Positions 62,501 through 64,000 of a stretch of 64,000 bases of DNA are shown piece after piece (positions within the stretch are counted from its first letter, which is position 1; every line of letters starts with the position of its first letter). Origin of the DNA: Porphyrobacter sp. CACIAM 03H1 (GTDB lineage Bacteria > Pseudomonadota > Alphaproteobacteria > Sphingomonadales > Sphingomonadaceae); the NCBI RefSeq assembly GCF_002215495.1, contig NZ_CP021378.1:1169846-1233845 (forward strand). The letters are read 5' to 3'. The notes under the pieces were generated by a model. The model did no database searches and was not told the origin of the DNA. It saw only the letters and a program-made list of their open reading frames with translations. The position numbers were made by a program, and so were the translations under genes.

Positions 62501-64000
62501 CCGCGACCGGCGGCGCGGCCGAACTTGGCGCAGGCGGCAACGGCACCGGCGGGCAGGCTCTTGTCGCCACCGTCACCCCCGCCAACGGCGGCGCGGTGAC
62601 GATCACCGGCCATGCCCAGGTCTTCGCCAACGGCGACGGGGGCGCGGCCAATGGCGGCGCCTTCGCGGGCGGCACGGGCACCGGCGGCCTTGCCTATCTC
62701 GATGCGCTGGGCGGCGGCACCATCACGCTCGGCTCGGCGCAGGTCCATGCGGTCGGACGCGGCGGCGTGTCGCAGATCCACAAGGGCGGCGACGGCATCG
62801 GCGGCACGGTCCGGCTCAATGCCGGCGGCACCGGCAGCCGGTTGACGATCCAGAACAACGTCCCGGGCGGCTTCGGCAATGCCCTCGGCGGGCTCACGGT
62901 CGCCAGCGCCAACGGCCTCGGGGCGGTGACTGTCGGCGGCGACGGGATCGGGGGCCTCGGACGCGGCGGAACGCTCGACCTGATCGCCGCACAGGGCGGC
63001 ACCCTGACCCTGCCGGTCGGCACCCCTACATCCTATTTCGCGCGCGGCTTCGGCGGCAATTCGTCGGCGCAGGGAGGCACGGGCGGGGCGGCGTTCGGCG
63101 GCACGGCCGCGATGACGGTCGACGGCGGAACGATGGTGGCCGGAAGCGCGACCCTCTCGGCTTTCGCGCAGGGCGGCGCCTCGGCCGATCCCGCACGCAA
63201 CATCACCGGCGGCAATGCGACCGGCGGCACCCGGAGGATCCGCGTCATAAACGCCGGCACGCTGTCGATGGAGGGCAATGGCGGCGGCGCGGGTGCGCAG
63301 GGCGGCAACGGCTCGGGCACCGGCAATGGCGGCGATGCGCTGGCCGGATCGGTGCTGATGGAGGTGATCAACGCCACCGCCAATCTTTCCGGCAACTTCA
63401 TCCTGTTCAACCAGTCTGCCGGCGGCAATGGCCAGCGCGGCGGGAACGCGAGCGGCGGGACGATCTTCCTCAACGCGACCAATGCGCAGATCAATCTCGC
63501 GCCGGGCGCTTCGGGGCCGGGGGCGCTCACGCTCAGCAACGCGATGCAGGGCGGGCAGGGTGTCGTCGCGGGCGGCGATGCGGCGGGCGGGACAGTCACC
63601 GCCACGATCACCGGAACGCAGATCGGCGGGGGCCGGCTCGACTTCACCCAGACCGCGACCGGCGGCAATGCCGTGGCGGCGACCGGCACCGGCGGCAACG
63701 CGACCGGCGCGACGCTGGCTGCGACTTTCACCAATTCGACCCTCAACCTTGCGGGCGAGGTCGTGTTCGCGGCCGATGCGCGCGGCGGGGTCGGCGGGAC
63801 GGCGGGCACCGGCGGAAGGGCGACGGGCGGCACGTCCGACATCAACCTCGTCGGCACGATCGCCAACATCGTCGCCGACCAGCAGGGCAATCCCGGCATC
63901 CTTCGGGTGCGGGCGCAGGCCAATGGCGGCACCGCCGGGCAGACCGGCAACGCCACCGGGGGTCGCGCTCTGCTCGGTCTCAACGGCGCGACGCTGACGG
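59533..64000 (+). CDS. Large glycine-rich TpsA-type adhesin, N-terminal part (runs off window)
   Basis: At least 1,489 residues with no stop before 64000. Signal peptide ends APAAAQ near residue 34. Then a TPS secretion domain (about 35-300) with ATFINPQGPQMAVLNRILP and FYSPTGLLIGGTATF, like filamentous haemagglutinins. From about 450 on come repeated beta-helix units dominated by GGNGxGG, GGxAxxGG and TVxGNA patterns, whose lengths are uneven. It begins 2 bases after the TpsB stop, the standard pairing. It is likely a surface adhesin or biofilm protein. Confidence 0.9.
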   Translation, partial: MSHAALKRSRLLVGCGSAALALGLLLGPAPAAAQGIQAEPAVVLGNAAIENTSPTDTVIEVRTPTVVIDWTPNEDQFGNALDFIRAGATATFINPQGPQMAVLNRILPSTNGNIAVIDGAVIGRITTAAGLTPGGTIAFYSPTGLLIGGTATFDVGSLMLTTLDATNTGFQNFAEQGANLTLTGAQGSTARISIAPGAQITATPENAFFAVVAADVEMRGIARINGSHAYVAGEVVNLSFSNGLFDISVPVGTAAAGEAVTLDGTVGGPSSTGNLNDNHMIYAVARAAADPISMLFRGNLGFDPAQAAGVVNGEIILSANYNVSGRTVNGGTIADGANARFAGNAALTNVRADINIEDFTASSRLLAIGTHSVRAAAIGAASSVAGNLQLVGREQALLTAENGFGLTVAGEVLVDARAYGQVGSVLLPNAIDAVAGIARIEALGGGTLTLNNRVFVTADAQAGANAVQLIAGRAQAGQALVGATGGTINIAGETTISARAFGTNVGGILTGAEARGGVAQLFASQGGQMTVGQNLLITAAALAAQSDLANPSTVSNSFGGNAAIRVFGGGGTINVGGTAQLDANAFAGAANATGGGALADAGEAGVSVDGAGTVVFASSLELSANAFGGNNGNGQGGQALGGASRLLVNGTGASVTVNGNFAATARAEAGNGTSGGDGFGGIAGANAVVGTIAINGTALANAEALGGAANFGFGGNGGLGRGGNAFFQADGTLAEAARVTITGAATAIANGTGGAGGAVNAALGTPAGRGGDGIGGQFTVPNQADPTRNSGAFILAGGDNGTIEVGGDAVATATGIGGRGGAGTSVIAGGLGGNGFGGLAQVGLALLGQNGSLGQGIARFANLRAEADGIGGSGGFALNDFPEGPGGNGTGGSALMTVRAGDITANQVELRAVGTGGDGVGAGSGTGGTASVLGSLGGTLTATGLNVLAGGVGGAAVLGGAGGNGIGGRAAIEGDGITVTINGNALIDATATGGAAELGAGGNGTGGQALVATVTPANGGAVTITGHAQVFANGDGGAANGGAFAGGTGTGGLAYLDALGGGTITLGSAQVHAVGRGGVSQIHKGGDGIGGTVRLNAGGTGSRLTIQNNVPGGFGNALGGLTVASANGLGAVTVGGDGIGGLGRGGTLDLIAAQGGTLTLPVGTPTSYFARGFGGNSSAQGGTGGAAFGGTAAMTVDGGTMVAGSATLSAFAQGGASADPARNITGGNATGGTRRIRVINAGTLSMEGNGGGAGAQGGNGSGTGNGGDALAGSVLMEVINATANLSGNFILFNQSAGGNGQRGGNASGGTIFLNATNAQINLAPGASGPGALTLSNAMQGGQGVVAGGDAAGGTVTATITGTQIGGGRLDFTQTATGGNAVAATGTGGNATGATLAATFTNSTLNLAGEVVFAADARGGVGGTAGTGGRATGGTSDINLVGTIANIVADQQGNPGILRVRAQANGGTAGQTGNATGGRALLGLNGATLT

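Noticed and set aside
60786..62781. Long Pro/Ala-rich frames on the minus strand under the adhesin
   Set aside because: They mirror the Gly-rich repeat of the adhesin. Composition, not homology, keeps them open.
61200..64000. Glycine-rich repeat DNA looking like a tandem repeat or CRISPR-like array
   Set aside because: Units differ in length and sequence and follow the codon frame, so this is protein repeat and not a nucleic-acid array.

Overview
The window reads as chromosome of a very GC-rich alphaproteobacterium, most likely a sphingomonad (Sphingomonadales, possibly the Erythrobacter/Porphyrobacter side). The grounds are the number of TonB-dependent receptors, sugar loci built as TonB receptor + MFS importer + LacI regulator, Entner-Doudoroff genes, a NrsF-type anti-sigma gene and a two-partner adhesin. 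I see no rRNA, tRNA, CRISPR array, insertion sequence or phage gene. The species call is inference.

Layout. 1-5.4 kb: the start of an Oar-like TonB receptor (cut by the window edge), then a DUF4173-like membrane protein with a response regulator/sensor kinase pair. 5.4-12.4 kb: three AraC regulators interleaved with two outer-membrane barrels, one secreted protein of unknown function and a small muconolactone-isomerase-like protein. 12.4-26.7 kb: what I read as a complete sulfoquinovose (plant sulfolipid sugar) locus. On the minus strand lie a TonB receptor, an MFS importer and a chain of six overlapping genes (YeiH-type exporter, GlpD, FMN reductase, RibB-like protein, SorA/SorB-type sulfite dehydrogenase). 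Diverging on the plus strand are a GH31 sulfoquinovosidase, a LacI regulator, an aldo-keto reductase and an SsuD/SmoC-type monooxygenase. 27-29.4 kb: an acyl-CoA dehydrogenase pair behind a TetR-type operator. 29.6-34.9 kb: an ECF sigma/NrsF pair, a Fur-boxed siderophore receptor with a PepSY protein, and a 6-oxocamphor-hydrolase-like crotonase. 34.9-42 kb: a sucrose locus (LacI, MFS, TonB receptor, GH68 enzyme, ROK fructokinase). 42-53.5 kb: an esterase, eda-edd-zwf, a glucose/fucose-type MFS with LacI, a divergent ppc and glk. 53.5-57.4 kb: an S46 peptidase, a DUF1826 protein with a possible Zur box, and a lipoprotein with a Fur-like site. 57.7-64 kb: a TpsB transporter and the first 1,489 residues of a glycine-rich TpsA adhesin that runs off the window.

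How it fits together. Oxygenolytic cleavage of sulfoquinovose yields sulfite and 6-oxo-glucose; the aldo-keto reductase would return glucose. Glucose can be phosphorylated by glk and burned through zwf, edd and eda, all within 30 kb. Sulfite can be oxidised by SorA/SorB or exported by YeiH, and glycerol from sulfoquinovosyl-glycerol would enter through GlpD. The sucrose locus feeds the same central route. glk and zwf share a 15-bp promoter-region element at the same distance from their start codons.

Two genes are cut by the window edges: the first TonB receptor (1-1246, minus) and the adhesin (59533-64000, plus). Many long reading frames opposite real genes are coding shadows caused by GC-rich codon use and are left out.
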